From Phascolomyces articulosus (lineage: Eukaryota; Mucoromycota; Mucoromycetes; Mucorales; Lichtheimiaceae), in contig JAIXMP010000004.1 of the NCBI GenBank assembly GCA_025677815.1, positions 372,001 through 436,000 on the forward strand: a stretch of 64,000 bases of DNA, written 5' to 3'. Made by a program: the position numbers and the translations under genes. The notes under the pieces are model-generated. The model saw nothing but the letters and a program-made list of their open reading frames with translations, searched no databases and was not told the DNA's origin. This document shows positions 1 through 10,865 of the stretch, piece after piece; within the stretch, counting starts at the first letter, position 1; each line of letters starts with the position of its first letter.

Positions 1-584
1 TACTGCATGATTGTTGTCAAATCTTGCCGTCTCCTCTTCATAAATTTTAGTAGTAATAACATATTTAAAACGTAGTGTCAAATCTCATACTTGTAACTGA
101 TTCAATTATTACTTTTCAAACAGCGTTTTTTTTGGGCTTCTTGTCATAACTCGTAACAATATTTCATCGTTGATTGATAAATATATGTCGCGGCTGCCAA
201 AATTATGGGTAAATAATGACGCCTTTACACTTGTATTGAACTATTAGTATTATGGATAAGAATGGTACTTTTTAGAACCTGTGGAAAACTGTTATTGACA
301 TCTCGGATGAATTAGTTTAATATCTTGCATGAGCAATTAAAGTAAATCACAGAGCAGTCGATTATCCCCGCATTCACGCTAAAAAAAAGAAACCAGTCAG
401 CTTCCTTATCCTTGTATCCATGGTAACTGATCTGTATAAAAAACACTTTACTGGTTACCATAGAAGCTTCATAACAACATTAAATTATTACTGATATAAA
501 AGTAACAGCCTGATATATATAGAAAAATGTAATTCGGTGTTTCATAAACTACAAACGTGAACTAGCCAGGCGTCTTCTTTTCCT

Positions 585-887
585 TTGACTTTTTTTACCC
601 ATTCTGGTGGACATTATTCATCATGGTTAATTTATGTGGGCTTTCCAGAGCTTCAAAAATATATTACTAGTGAAACAGAACCTGATTATGACGCGTTTAT
701 TAAAGTAAATGAGCACAACATCGCGATTTGGTCCGATTCTACGCAAAGTGTTTCAGCCAGCAGCCTTTTCGCATTGTGGAAAGGTAGATCTCAAAAAGCA
801 TGGCAATTAGATCCAGTAAATAAAAGCAAAAGATGTCATAAGTATGAATTCTCTCTTATAAATATAATAAACAGGGGTTTAATGTAA
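585..887 (+). CDS. doubtful small ORF, 100 codons
   Basis: An open frame of 100 codons without any domain I recognise. The other two forward frames are closed by stops, and the codon content (SETEPDYDAFIKVNEH, SASSLFALWKGRSQKAW) looks more protein-like than the surrounding AT-rich DNA. It may therefore be an exon or relic of a gene. No signal peptide, no convincing splice partners and no related neighbour were seen. It lies in a zone where the next two genes are broken, so a relic is the more likely reading. Confidence 0.2.
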   Translation: MTFFTHSGGHYSSWLIYVGFPELQKYITSETEPDYDAFIKVNEHNIAIWSDSTQSVSASSLFALWKGRSQKAWQLDPVNKSKRCHKYEFSLINIINRGLM

Positions 888-929
888 TAACTCATGGTTT
901 TTCAACTTTAGAATCAGTATGAGGGGTGT

Positions 930-1412
930 CATAAAAAAAGGTGCACATTCAAAAAGGCGCACCTTTTTTTGTGCACTTGTATAATTTCAAAATATCCTGC
1001 CGAACTCAAACAGTAACATATGTATATGCAAGAAAAATTTAACAACAATAATAAATATATACACCAATAAATCAGTATGATACTACTGGGTATGTTAAAA
1101 CAAAATTGCCCACAATAGAAATATACACTAGATCGCCCGTTTTATCACCAATGATTATATACTAATTACCAGCTATAGAGCCATATAACGTATGTATTAT
1201 AAAAATAAAGAATGTGTAAAGATATAAAGACTTACTGTAGTTTAGAAATTATTATTAATTATATGAAGGGTAATTCTCGTATTTTTTTTTTTACTTAAAA
1301 GAACAAGCACAGAAAAAAAAAGATGCACTTTTTCGACTTCTCACTTGGTCGGTGTGACTTTGCCGGCCACAAAAAAAGGTGCACCTTTTTGAATATGCAT
1401 CTTTTTTCGTGT
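930..1412. mobile_element. small terminal-inverted-repeat element (MITE-like)
   Basis: Bases 930-975 and the reverse complement of 1367-1412 match over roughly 46 bases at about 85 percent, both containing GGTGCAC and TTCAAAAAGG. Each arm is also partly self-complementary (GGTGC...GCACC), so each could fold by itself. A third, shorter relative (CAC-A-run-GATGCAC) lies at 1310-1332 just inside the right arm. The interior of about 390 bases is AT-rich and has no convincing coding frame. Target-site duplication was not identified. A non-autonomous TIR element is the simplest reading; chance similarity is unlikely given the length. Confidence 0.55.
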
Positions 1413-1604
1413 TTCCCCAGTAGGAGAGACATACTCAGCGTATGGCAATCGATTGAAAATAGTATTCAACAAATTGTAAGTTTGATGCGAAAATTTAAAA
1501 CGGTTATGATATTGACAATAATAAAATGGTTTTGATAATAACAATTATAATGGCTGCTTTATTATCTATAGAGGTTAACCAAAGACGAATACGCTATTCA
1601 ACCA

Positions 1605-3024
1605 ATGATCATTTTACGCCGTATGAGTTCCTTGAGCGCAAAAACTCTCTTACAAGCAATGGAACAAGAGGCAAAGTGAGTAGATACAAAATCTTTTTTT
1701 TTTATCAATCAATCCAATCAATAAATCTAATCAATCAATTCAATCACTAATAATACTTATTCATTTGCCTCTGACGATTAATCTTTTATAGCCTCATCGA
1801 GGAACGGGGTATTGAATCAGAAAGAAGAACACAAACACTAAAGGAAATGCCTAGGGATCAATTCGACTACAATAGTACCGACCAGTATCCAGCATCGTCT
1901 CCTGAAGGTACGCCCAAATCTAATATACAACCTTCATATCAGTTCAAAAACCAAGGTATTTTCTCCCTTCTGTTGAAAGACGGTACAAGATTCGAGAATA
2001 TGATGTCTCCTTGGCATTTTATATGTTTCATTCAACAACACGAACTCCACTTACCTCACGCGGTACCTGGAATTTAATGGCATTGTCGACTTGAGCAGGA
2101 GTCCATTGGCGGTCAGAAACTTTTGGCATTGGTTAAAATTCAAAAATGATTTGAGTGAGGAAAATGTGTGTATTTGAGAGAAATGCGAGATAATCCAACA
2201 CGCAACTTTAAACTTGCGCGATAGATTTTGGTGCCAACGCACAAAAATCAAAAATCAATTTAACCCCCTATTATTTAGATGGTAATTGACAATATATATT
2301 CATTAATCTGGTATCCACTTCAATGGATGGTGGTACTTATGATGTTTAATATGTGTATTTATATATGTATATAGGACAAGCGTCACGAATGAAGAGTCAA
2401 AAGTTGGATATATAACAAAGCAACGTCCTGACAATGTTATCACGAACATGAATGACCTTTTTTATGGTGCATCACTTGGCTTCGTTGAAGTCAAATGTGC
2501 TAACCGGGATTAGACAAGTATGCTATATCCAATGATCTTATGCGTCTCGGCTTTTTATCCAATAATTCTATCGACTGTACCAACTCAAATGACTGTCTCG
2601 CAATTCAAGTCACAGGTAAATATTAAGATACGATAGGAAGGTCAGAATTTAGTACTAAGCATGATGTGGTACTAATATATCTTCCTTTAATTTATTTCAG
2701 GATTAAATATCAAATTCTTTGTTACAAAGTTGTTGGCTGATGGTATGTAAACAATGTTTGAGTTGTACGAAATAAAAGCACCATGCATCGTCAATTGAAT
2801 CTGTCCAGGGATTCATTGGGTATTTTGATGAATTACTGGCGATCCTGGATGTATTTGATGAATATCGTGTCCCGTGTAGTACTCATCTCAGCGATCAACT
2901 TAACAATAAACGAAAATCACTTTCGGGCGAGGCATATAATAGTATTCTTTCAAGATCAAAGAGTAGCAAGAGGCGATGTTATACTAATTAAAAATAGTAC
3001 TACGTTTTTATCAATTATCTTCTA
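1605..3024 (+). pseudogene. broken gene of a Mucorales-type family with an ExK motif (putative PD-(D/E)XK-like)
   Basis: A multi-exon coding pattern with several breaks. Exon 1 (1605 or 1623 to 1675) joins exon 2 (1792 onward) through a GT-AG intron, giving SLSAKTLLQAMEQEANLIEE. Around 2000-2170 the protein-like signal jumps between frames (REYDVSLAFYMFHSTTRTP, then RSPLAVRNFWHWLKFKNDL). From 2375 the frame reads PDNVITNMNDLFYGASLGFV followed by EVK, then stops at a TAG near 2511 and continues in another frame to 2615. It passes an intron (GTAAAT...TTTCAG, 2616-2700), meets an in-frame TAA in GM-stop-TM near 2745, and ends in a third frame at about 2990. I have seen this overall pattern in repeated Mucorales hypothetical proteins. 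The nuclease-fold assignment rests only on the spaced D...ExK pattern and is inference. Confidence 0.5.
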
Positions 3025-3060
3025 ATAAAAATGTCTTTATCATATGATATCCGAAGAATG

Positions 3061-3350
3061 ATCCACTCCCTCTCTATAATATTGATATCGTGATTATGTA
3101 TTAATATCCAGGGCAAACTTCTTTCCCACCCTCCATAGTGTTAATACCATGATTAATGAACCTTAAAAGCAAAACCTTTCCCACCCCCAGTTGTATTGAC
3201 ATCTTGATTATGTGTAAATACCCAAGGCGTAATCTCCTTCCTCTATTGTATAAATATTCAAGGCAAAAATCCTTCCCCTCTCTATTGTATTAATGGATGG
3301 TTTATAAATGTTCAGAAGCAAAACCTCTCCACACCCCAATTGTATATATA
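3061..3350. repeat. diverged tandem repeat, unit about 40-60 bases
   Basis: About six imperfect units share a common order: a CTTCCCACCC-like pyrimidine stretch, then TTGTATTAAT, then a TGATTATG-like spacer, then AAGGCAAAAC. Unit length drifts from about 37 to 58 bases and similarity is low, so this is an old minisatellite. It lies between two broken genes and covers no ORF. Confidence 0.5.
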
Positions 3351-3425
3351 AATATATGGACACTCAGTGTCATACTACGAGAATTTTTTTTAGTGATCTA
3401 TCACCATGACACGACTTCTCTCCCT

Positions 3426-3862
3426 TTAGATTTCAATGGCCATCTTGGCCATTTGCTGTCCATTTCTATATAGTGCCCAAATTAATCAAAATTTACCCCT
3501 AGTGTTATATATTGATATTGTATATATTGTAATAAAAAAAGCGAGAAACTTACTGCAATCTGTTGTGCCAGTTCCTTGGAGCTATGTGAAACAACAGACT
3601 CCACCTTATATTTATCCACAAATTCAAGCATTTACACAATCCCATAGCTGATCCCTTCAATTCGCAGTTGCGAGCCCAAAAGTTTTTGTCCAAAAGTGAC
3701 ACCATGAAGACTTCCAATATCACCATATATTGTGCAATAATATCACCTTGAGCCATGACTTTTGGTAACTTGGCAAATAAGTCATCGCTGGATCCATCCA
3801 CCATAGCATTAATCAACCGATCATTTAATTGTTACTTCAAGTCTTCAATTGTGTTGGCTTAT
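3426..3862 (-). pseudogene. broken gene fragment, unrecognised family
   Basis: On the minus strand one frame reads QLNDRLINAMVDGSSDDLFA and KLPKVMAQ, with an in-frame TAA just before it. The coding signal then moves to another frame near 3720, with no splice sites to explain it, and reads YGDIGSLHGVTFGQKLLGSQ then LRIEGISYGIV. It meets a TAA and continues MLEFVDKYKVESVVSHSSKE to LAQQIA. A GTAAGT donor follows, and an exon ending QMAKMAIEI with a stop at 3426 is possible. At least two nonsense codons and one frameshift make this a pseudogene. I do not recognise the family. Confidence 0.45.
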
Positions 3863-4368
3863 GTATAGAGAAATGTAAACAAGTTATGCAAAAATAATGC
3901 ACACAGGAATTAAAGGAGAGAGGAAAGAAGATCAAATTTAAAAGCATACTTATTTCTAAGTGCTGTTTTATTAAAAAGTATCAGTTACAATTTCAACTTT
4001 ACATATATAGTACATGCGAATGCTAATGTTTATGATAATAAATGAATGAAATATGGTTAAATGAAATAATTAATACGTGTAGATAGTTATAGATTAATGC
4101 CAATATTTTATATTGATTATGCTGAAAACAGAAATAAACACCAATAGTAAGAAATAACAGTTTACACGTTTCAGCACGTTTGGAAATGTTTTTTTTTTTC
4201 CATGGTGATGATTAGATGTATAATTAGTTGCATACTATATTATTTCAAAGTACAGTAATGACATTATAGGCAGGTAGATGTAAGATCCATATGAACATCT
4301 AATCATTCAACAGTGTTACTTTTTCTGTTATTTTACAACTGAACCTTTTTATTATTATTGTTAGTAAT
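3863..4368. other. intergenic, no gene seen
   Basis: AT-rich spacer between the minus-strand relic and the 3' end of the acetate-transporter-like gene. No open frame with protein-like content, no RNA gene and no repeat was found. The part next to 4368 is presumably the 3' UTR of the transporter gene. Confidence 0.5.
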
Positions 4369-5628
4369 CTATCTTGGTACCCATTTATATCTGCCTATCC
4401 ACATGCAATTATGTTGCTCCTCCATAATTGTTGCTAAACCAAGATAATAGGTACAGAAACCTGCCAAATATGCAGTGATGCCTATAAAGGAACATAATAG
4501 ATTTATATTAGTTTTTACTTTTATATCAAAAAGTGATATTATTAACAATAAAGAAACATACCGCTAGCTCGTAACAATGGAATATTATCAATAAAGTAAT
4601 ATATTCCTTGCAAAAAATAGGTTAAGAATACCCAAAAGAGACAGCTAGTTTATATGTTTAGAATAATTATTATTGATTAATAAACAAACGTTCATAAGGA
4701 GAGGTAAGAGGTAGTTGGTAATACTTGCCAAGTGTACATGAAATTTCCATTTTTAACTTTAAGTGATACAGCAATATGAAATAGGGTAAAAAAGACCACC
4801 AAAAGTGATAAATGCCATTAGCACGAGCTAGATCGTAAGGCGTAGAATATACTTCGATGGAGGCGCCAATTGCTGGTATCATCATTAATTCTTGACCAAC
4901 CCAAAATGCTCCATAAGATACAAAGATGATAGGTGTGTATGTACCATCATAAAAGAAATCAAGAAACCTGATAAATATATGTTCCATTTTCATTATTATT
5001 ATTTTCAATCATGCTATTTCGTGATGAAATCCAATATTTACCCAGCAAGCATTTGAGCAATCCCGCCAAACATGATTGTACAGGGCAATATGATATGGTT
5101 AGGTTGCGTCGGTAAAAATAAATTAAACGTTGCAAGCATGGAAGTTACTGTACCAAAAGACCAAAGACCTATAGATTATTTTGATATCATTCAAGTTATT
5201 AGTATTATTACATTGAAAAGAAAACAAAACAAAACTTTTTTCTCTCTCAGGTAATAGAAATACGTACATAAAGGACCTGGGTTCCCCATAATCTTTGCAC
5301 GACTCCGAGTCGGTCGTCCACCCGCCATGGCAGGCGACATGATGCAGTGATCTAAACTTTTATATGAGCGAGCATCAAGCTCCATAGGTTCGGGGAAATA
5401 ATGAGTTTCTGTCATATTATTGATGATGGGTGATGGTGGACTTAAACCTCCACCATGATGTGCTTTTAGGCCAAAAAAATAACCCCCATCATTATTCATG
5501 GGATGATGATGATGATGATGATGGTGATTATTATTGTTATTGTTATTGGAGGAAGATGAAGAGTTCGTAGGGATGTTGATAAATGTGTTTTCACTTTCTG
5601 ACCCAGGACTTAGTGAAGGGACATTCAT
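4369..5628 (-). CDS. GPR1/FUN34/YaaH family acetate transporter (Ato/Ady2-like)
   Basis: Five exons on the minus strand (5628-5268, 5168-5042, 4967-4725, 4644-4562, 4481-4369) sum to 927 bases, 308 residues, with matching phases. The family signature NPGPL (usually NPAPLGL) straddles intron 1 and opens the first transmembrane helix. Further hydrophobic segments follow: LWSFGTVTSML, ILPCTIMFGGIAQMLAG, FVSYGAFWVGQELMMIP, FWWSFLPYFILL, LFWVFLTYFLQGIYYF and GITAYLAGFCTYYLGL, giving the usual six-helix bundle. These proteins move acetate/succinate or ammonium-linked acetic acid across the plasma membrane. The first 90 residues are low-complexity and include eight consecutive histidines preceded by poly-Asn and poly-Ser, an unusual cytosolic N-tail. 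The substrate is inferred from the family. Confidence 0.85.
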
Positions 5629-6562
5629 GATTCAGAAAAAAAAAAGGTAAAATTAATATGAGGGGATAATATAGAAATATAAAAATGGAAAAGATATATA
5701 TGCTTTTTTTACATAAGTCATCGTGTACAATTAATAGAAATAAAATATTAGCGGCGAAAAGCCAGGACAAAAAAATCCCCTGCTTAACCATTACGATAAT
5801 AAAGAAAAAAGGATTTGTTTTTCGTTGCATAATCATAAAGTCCGCGAAACAAGTAACTATGATCAGTAAGAAGTGATGGTAAAGGGTTTTCGGTAAGTAC
5901 TGTGTATATTTTGTTTAACTCTATTTATAATGGTATTATTCTTGGTTGAATGTCTAAAAAAACTAGAAAAGGTTGAGTGCGTTGGCAGTTTTAAAGCAAT
6001 AAAAAACACCATAAATTATTATCGTAAGATTTCTAGGTTCCAGTAAGCGATCACTGTATAAAAATAGGACAACACAAGAAAATTCGTTGTCTATATTTTC
6101 AAGAGTATATCCTAATCTGATAGTATCGATAAAAGATTACTTAGAAGAATACTAAAGAGTCTACGAGGAAACTGATGGGAGCTGCTGTACTTAGTAGATA
6201 TATGATAAAGATTCAATACCGAACCTAGTAGAGGATTGAAAGCATATTGGCGATCTGGAAACGTCGAATCAGTTTTGGAAGGAAACCAACATGACGCGTG
6301 TACAATACTTTTTCAGAATAACAAATTTTATTCGATTATAAAATGCCCTTAATAATCAATTTTTTCAATGTTTGATCCTATTTAACTCTACATGGAAAGA
6401 GCATATTTCATTTAAATAATATTACTTCCAGAATGTAAAACTATTGATCTATTATTGCATAAATCTCTTATACCAATAAATAATCAAAAAAAACACGCAA
6501 ATAAACATGTGATATGTATAGATACACAGATACACGAATAGACATTATGAACTATATAATTT
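5629..6562. other. intergenic, promoter side of the transporter and 3' side of msrB
   Basis: AT-rich DNA of about 0.9 kb. Short ORFs on both strands are not protein-like. It must hold the promoter of the minus-strand transporter gene (from 5629 upward) and the terminator region of msrB. No repeat or RNA gene was seen. Confidence 0.5.
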
Positions 6563-7568
6563 TTATTTGTCTCCAAACTTGATACTGACGCTGTTGACAC
6601 AATGTCTTTCATCAGTAGGTGTTTTATAACCTTCGCCTTTAAAGACATGACCAAGATGACCGCCACAATTGTTACAGACAATCTCAGTTCTTTCGAATCC
6701 ACGGCTATGATCAGGTCGACGACCGACAGCACCTATAGATACAAAGAGATTTAAATCGCGTATAAAAAAGTGTATTTACGTTTTTACATTAGTTTTTCAC
6801 CCCCATTTCTTAACTGGATAATTGATCCAAGTTCATTTTCCCTCATTCCTATATCCATTCATCCATCTGCTTTGTCGTATACTTTACCAGGAACAGCTTC
6901 AAAGACTACAGAGCAAAAATGATATTATGTCAGTACAATCTTTCATTGTATTTCTATATAGCATGCTTTCCATCCAAAAAAAACTTACATGCTGGCCAGC
7001 CACAGCCACTATCAAACTTGGTATCTGAAACATATAATGGGGTGTTGCAACCAGCGCAACGGTATACACCTGCATATCGCATTTACCAATAAGAGAGATC
7101 AATTAGTATATAGAAAAATATATAACTTTTTCTATTGTTTTATAATGATGCTGAGTGTATCATATATAAACATACCCTTTTCAAAATGATGGTTGTATTC
7201 ACCTGTGCCAGCAATTTCAGTTCCTATATAAAATATAAATATTTATGATTTTTTTTTTTCTTATGAATAAACAACTTTCCCAAGGGAAACCATACATGGC
7301 TGTGTAATATTTTTCGCGCATATTTATTATTTTTTGTTATTATTATATTTCCTTTACCCTTTTCTCTAAGGATTCTGAATTGTTCGGGGCTCAAGATTGC
7401 TCTCCATTCTTCTTCAGTTTTGTTGGCCATTGTATTATAATGTGTAGAGGAATAAGTTAAATTTCTTGCAATTAAAGAGATTCGTTGTTGTACGTGAGAA
7501 GAAAAAGCAGGTCTAAAAGAAATGACGGTCCTTGAGTATGAGAGGGTTTTTATTACTTTTCGGAACAT
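6563..7568 (-). CDS. msrB: peptide methionine-R-sulfoxide reductase MsrB, probably mitochondrial
   Basis: Five exons (7568-7358, 7223-7176, 7069-6989, 6905-6888, 6732-6563) sum to 528 bases, 175 residues. The enzyme reduces methionine-R-sulfoxide in proteins using thioredoxin. Two zinc-binding CxxC pairs are present (CAGC in exon 3, CNNC in exon 5). The catalytic region [11 protein letters not shown], with the active cysteine, is intact near the C-terminus, and [14 protein letters not shown] is the typical substrate-pocket segment. The first about 45 residues are rich in Arg, Ser and Thr with no acidic residues ([15 protein letters not shown]...), which looks like a mitochondrial presequence. 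Starting at the internal Met (MANKTEEEW) would give a cytosolic form. Exon 4 is only 18 nucleotides long (FFEAVP), flanked by proper AG and GT. Confidence 0.92.
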
Positions 7569-8560
7569 AAGCAGGTGAATAAATTATAGTTGAAAAAAAA
7601 AAAAAAACTTGTCCACCCAGCACGAGTCATTTTTTATTGGTAGTGCAAAAACACTGTATCCCCAGGCAATAATTCGCAGGATGGCGCAATTTTGTAAATG
7701 TTGACGATGCATTCCACTGCTACATCATAATCTATTTAGCTTTATATTTCCATGGTAATTATTTTGCCTTTAATAGCCGTATGGTTCATGTCTATTCCAG
7801 TAGCTATTTCTTGCATTCCTTTTATTCTATCATTTTTATGTATTAAAAGTGCTGTATATCAAACTAACATCGAATGCATTTTATAGAGAAACTTTCGTGT
7901 TGATCTGAACTCACACCCCTGTATGATTTAATTTAATTTTAAACAATGCAAGATTTTCTTTTTTTAGTCAGGTATAAAGACATATCATAAATTAAAACAA
8001 TCCATAATATTATCATGAGTAATCACCTTTGCTGCTATGAGATAAATATCTCTATCACTATTACATTTTACCGCAAGTGTTCGGTCTTCCATATTCCGAT
8101 TAAACGCTTTATCTTGATAAAATATTCTCCTGTCATATGTGTGTTACTTGTTAATAATAATATTAAAGTTTACAAATTAGTAATCTGCACCGATTTTCCA
8201 TTTGTGATACTTGAGTCTAATAATATGGATTATTATGACGCGAAAGATCTAATTCATTGCGTGACAATATTACAATAGAATACCACTCGTAGTCATTTTG
8301 CCTTTATGTAAATATCTCTTTAGCACTCTTCCCTCCTTCCCTCCTTCATATTACCAAATATAATTTGACAAATTGTTCCAATATTAAAACGGTATATATG
8401 TGAAAGTGTATAATTATGATTATGAAATAATAATAAAAAGAAAAGATGTTGTATGAATAAATAATGAAAAAGAAGAAGAAGAAAGTAATATAATACAATA
8501 TAAGAAATATAAGAAAGCGAAGAGTGAATCGCCATATACAATAACTTAGACATAATAATT
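7569..8560. other. intergenic, nothing convincing
   Basis: About 1 kb of AT-rich DNA holding the msrB promoter and the 3' flank of the next gene. The longest ORF here (plus strand, 8015-8278, 87 codons) is rich in Ile, Tyr and Val in the manner of translated AT-rich spacer. No repeat or RNA gene was seen. Confidence 0.45.
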
Positions 8561-9283
8561 TTACAATAATTGCTGTGATAACGAACTTTTTTTGCATGGT
8601 ACAAAGTCATCATTGCGACTTGGGAGATATCGTTTGTGTTCTGTCTTGACTTGGTTTATTTTCAACTTTTTATGTCGTACCATTTCAACTTTGACAGCAA
8701 GTTTTCGGAGACCATCGGAATTCGATCGAATATCACGAACATGTCTATGTGTAAACATCCAAGAAGGTAACGCACTCTTTTCTTGTTGTGGTATACTGTT
8801 GTTATTGCTATTGATAGGTTGCCAACATTGGTGTCGATGTTGTTGCTTATGTGGTATCATGATACGTTTATTATTATTGGAGGAAGATATAATAGACTTA
8901 GGTTTAGTTGTTGTTGCTACCATGGTGGCGCGGTGGCTTTTGTTATTACTATTGTTATCACTGGTGGTGAAGACAATAGCAGACGATTTTTTGGCCCGGG
9001 GATCTTGAGGAAGGTGGTTGAGAGCAGATGCCATGCTTCGAAGTACACGAGTCAACATGTTATCAAAAATGTTCCATGTAAAATCAGATTGCTTTTGGAT
9101 CATAGTTTCTGCATGTGTAAATGGGTCAAAAGATACTTTCTTATTCCGGGTTATTTTGTTATCATGCTGTTGCTGTTGCATAGAATGTTTTTCATCCACT
9201 ATTTCATGTCCAAATTCATTGCGTGTGAATGACTGAGTTATTAAAAGTTGACGTTCGGAATGCATATATAAGCAAAGCATCAT
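8561..9283 (-). CDS. hypothetical protein, basic and low-complexity, 240 aa
   Basis: A single-exon frame of 240 codons. No known domain is recognised. The product is basic and hydrophilic: runs of Gln (QQQQ) and Asn (several NN/NNN patches), a central segment WNIFDNMLTRVLRSMASALNH that could be an amphipathic helix, and a lysine-rich C-terminal third (KLAVKVEMVRHKKLKINQVK). No signal peptide or TM segment was seen. A TATATAA sequence lies about 15-20 bases upstream of the start, and the frame is unusually long for this AT-rich context, which supports a real gene. An uncharacterised regulatory or nucleic-acid-associated protein is possible but unproven. Confidence 0.5.
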   Translation of the reverse strand: MMLCLYMHSERQLLITQSFTRNEFGHEIVDEKHSMQQQQHDNKITRNKKVSFDPFTHAETMIQKQSDFTWNIFDNMLTRVLRSMASALNHLPQDPRAKKSSAIVFTTSDNNSNNKSHRATMVATTTKPKSIISSSNNNKRIMIPHKQQHRHQCWQPINSNNNSIPQQEKSALPSWMFTHRHVRDIRSNSDGLRKLAVKVEMVRHKKLKINQVKTEHKRYLPSRNDDFVPCKKSSLSQQLL

Positions 9284-10865
9284 GGGTGATTACAGATTTT
9301 TATATAGTAAAGGGAAAAAAGGCAAATAAGTTAAGATAAAATACAGAATAAAAAAAGGATAAAAAGCAACAGCAGCCAACCCTTTTATTTATAAACGATT
9401 TTTATCATGGATGGAAAGTGAGTTTGTACCCACGCTCTTTAACGCCATTATCTTTTTGTTTTTTTCGTCAAAACTTGAACAACCCCACAAACAATAAACA
9501 AACATGTTCATCAGATGATAAAAATAAGTGAGCTGATAGAGGATTAACCACATAAAGAGTATATTCCGAAGAAGAAAAAAATACATAACACACGATTATC
9601 ATGGTCCGTCCGCTAAACTAATCGATAAAAGAGTTAGACGTTCAAAGACTTAATGATCGTCGTTGGTAATACTATGTACTCAAGATACTGTATTGGGTTA
9701 CACTACTGTAATATGGTTTATCTTATATAAAACAACTCTTTGGATATTAATTACATATTGCTAAGCTAATATACCATCCTAGCTACAAATACAGCGATGA
9801 AAACAACCTAGAGGTTATCGCATCGACATTACAGTATGATCTTGTATTTTTTTCTACTTGCTGATAGAGGAAAAAAAGTTGTTTTACACAAGTACTATAT
9901 GGCGCTTCTTCCCGGCCCGATGTTTGTTGTTGTCTCTCCACTGACTGTGCAACAAAAACAACCAAACAGTTGATGTATTATAGTAACAAAATATAAAGTT
10001 TAGGGATAATATATGCTTTAGGTTTAGCCAACCAACAAGAAGAGTGTCGTCGCTTTCCTTCATGATGGAATTGTTCATATATATCAAATCGTCGCCCCCA
10101 CAAGGTTTGTTTATATGTTTATATTCTTTTTTTTTAAAAAAAAAAATTCCTCCCAGACGCTTTACGAGATGGAAAAGGAAATTCAAGTGAGCTGTCGTAT
10201 CCACCAGCCAAATTTCTTTTTCTTGAACACATGTGCTCTGCTGGTTTCTATAATCTTTTTCTACCTTTAGTAATTCTCAAATATCTGCTTTTGCCTTTTT
10301 TCTCTTTTTTCTCTTTATACTTACTAAGTGTTATAAACTGTATTTAAACCACTAGCATATTTTTATTATATTGTATTAAGATCAAGTTGCTTATTATTCG
10401 ATGAATGCAGTTCAAGTTTATTATACATTACTTTTCACTTTTGTTTCCTACAAAAAAAGCAACGACGACGTAGGTGATTGAATATATATTTAACAGACAG
10501 AGCACAAAAAAAGATTCTATAGCTTCATCTAATGTTTCAATACACAAGTGATGTGAGCCTGTTCATCACGTGGATTATGAATAATCATAAAAGATAATAC
10601 AAGAAACACACGTTTATCAGACAGGTCATGTTTTCCGGAAACTCATGTATTATAAACGAAGGATGAAAATCTCCAAAAGAGGTTTATCAGCGCTCTTTTA
10701 TATACCATGACAGTATCTCACCCTTTTGATTTTTTCGGTTTATCAGTCAATTTAAATGTTTGAGGGTACTCTTTTTTTTTAAATAAAAACAAACACATAA
10801 ATTTGTTTCATAATAAATAAGAATAACCCATTAATCAGATCATTCTATAAATTCATTCATCATCT
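9284..10865. other. long intergenic region, no gene seen
   Basis: About 1.6 kb AT-rich DNA. Short ORFs on both strands (for example 9884-10204 minus) show translated-spacer composition. A T-run directly followed by an A-run lies at 10127-10146 (T9A11). No tRNA-like B box and no homology to other parts of the window was seen. Confidence 0.45.

Noticed and set aside
8015..8278. Plus-strand ORF of 87 codons in the msrB to hypothetical-gene spacer
   Set aside because: Ile/Tyr/Val-rich chance frame with no recognisable motif.
8783..9232. Plus-strand ORFs of 138 and 149 codons opposite the 8561-9283 gene
   Set aside because: Leu/Cys/Val-rich antisense shadows of the Asn/Gln/Lys-rich minus-strand frame.
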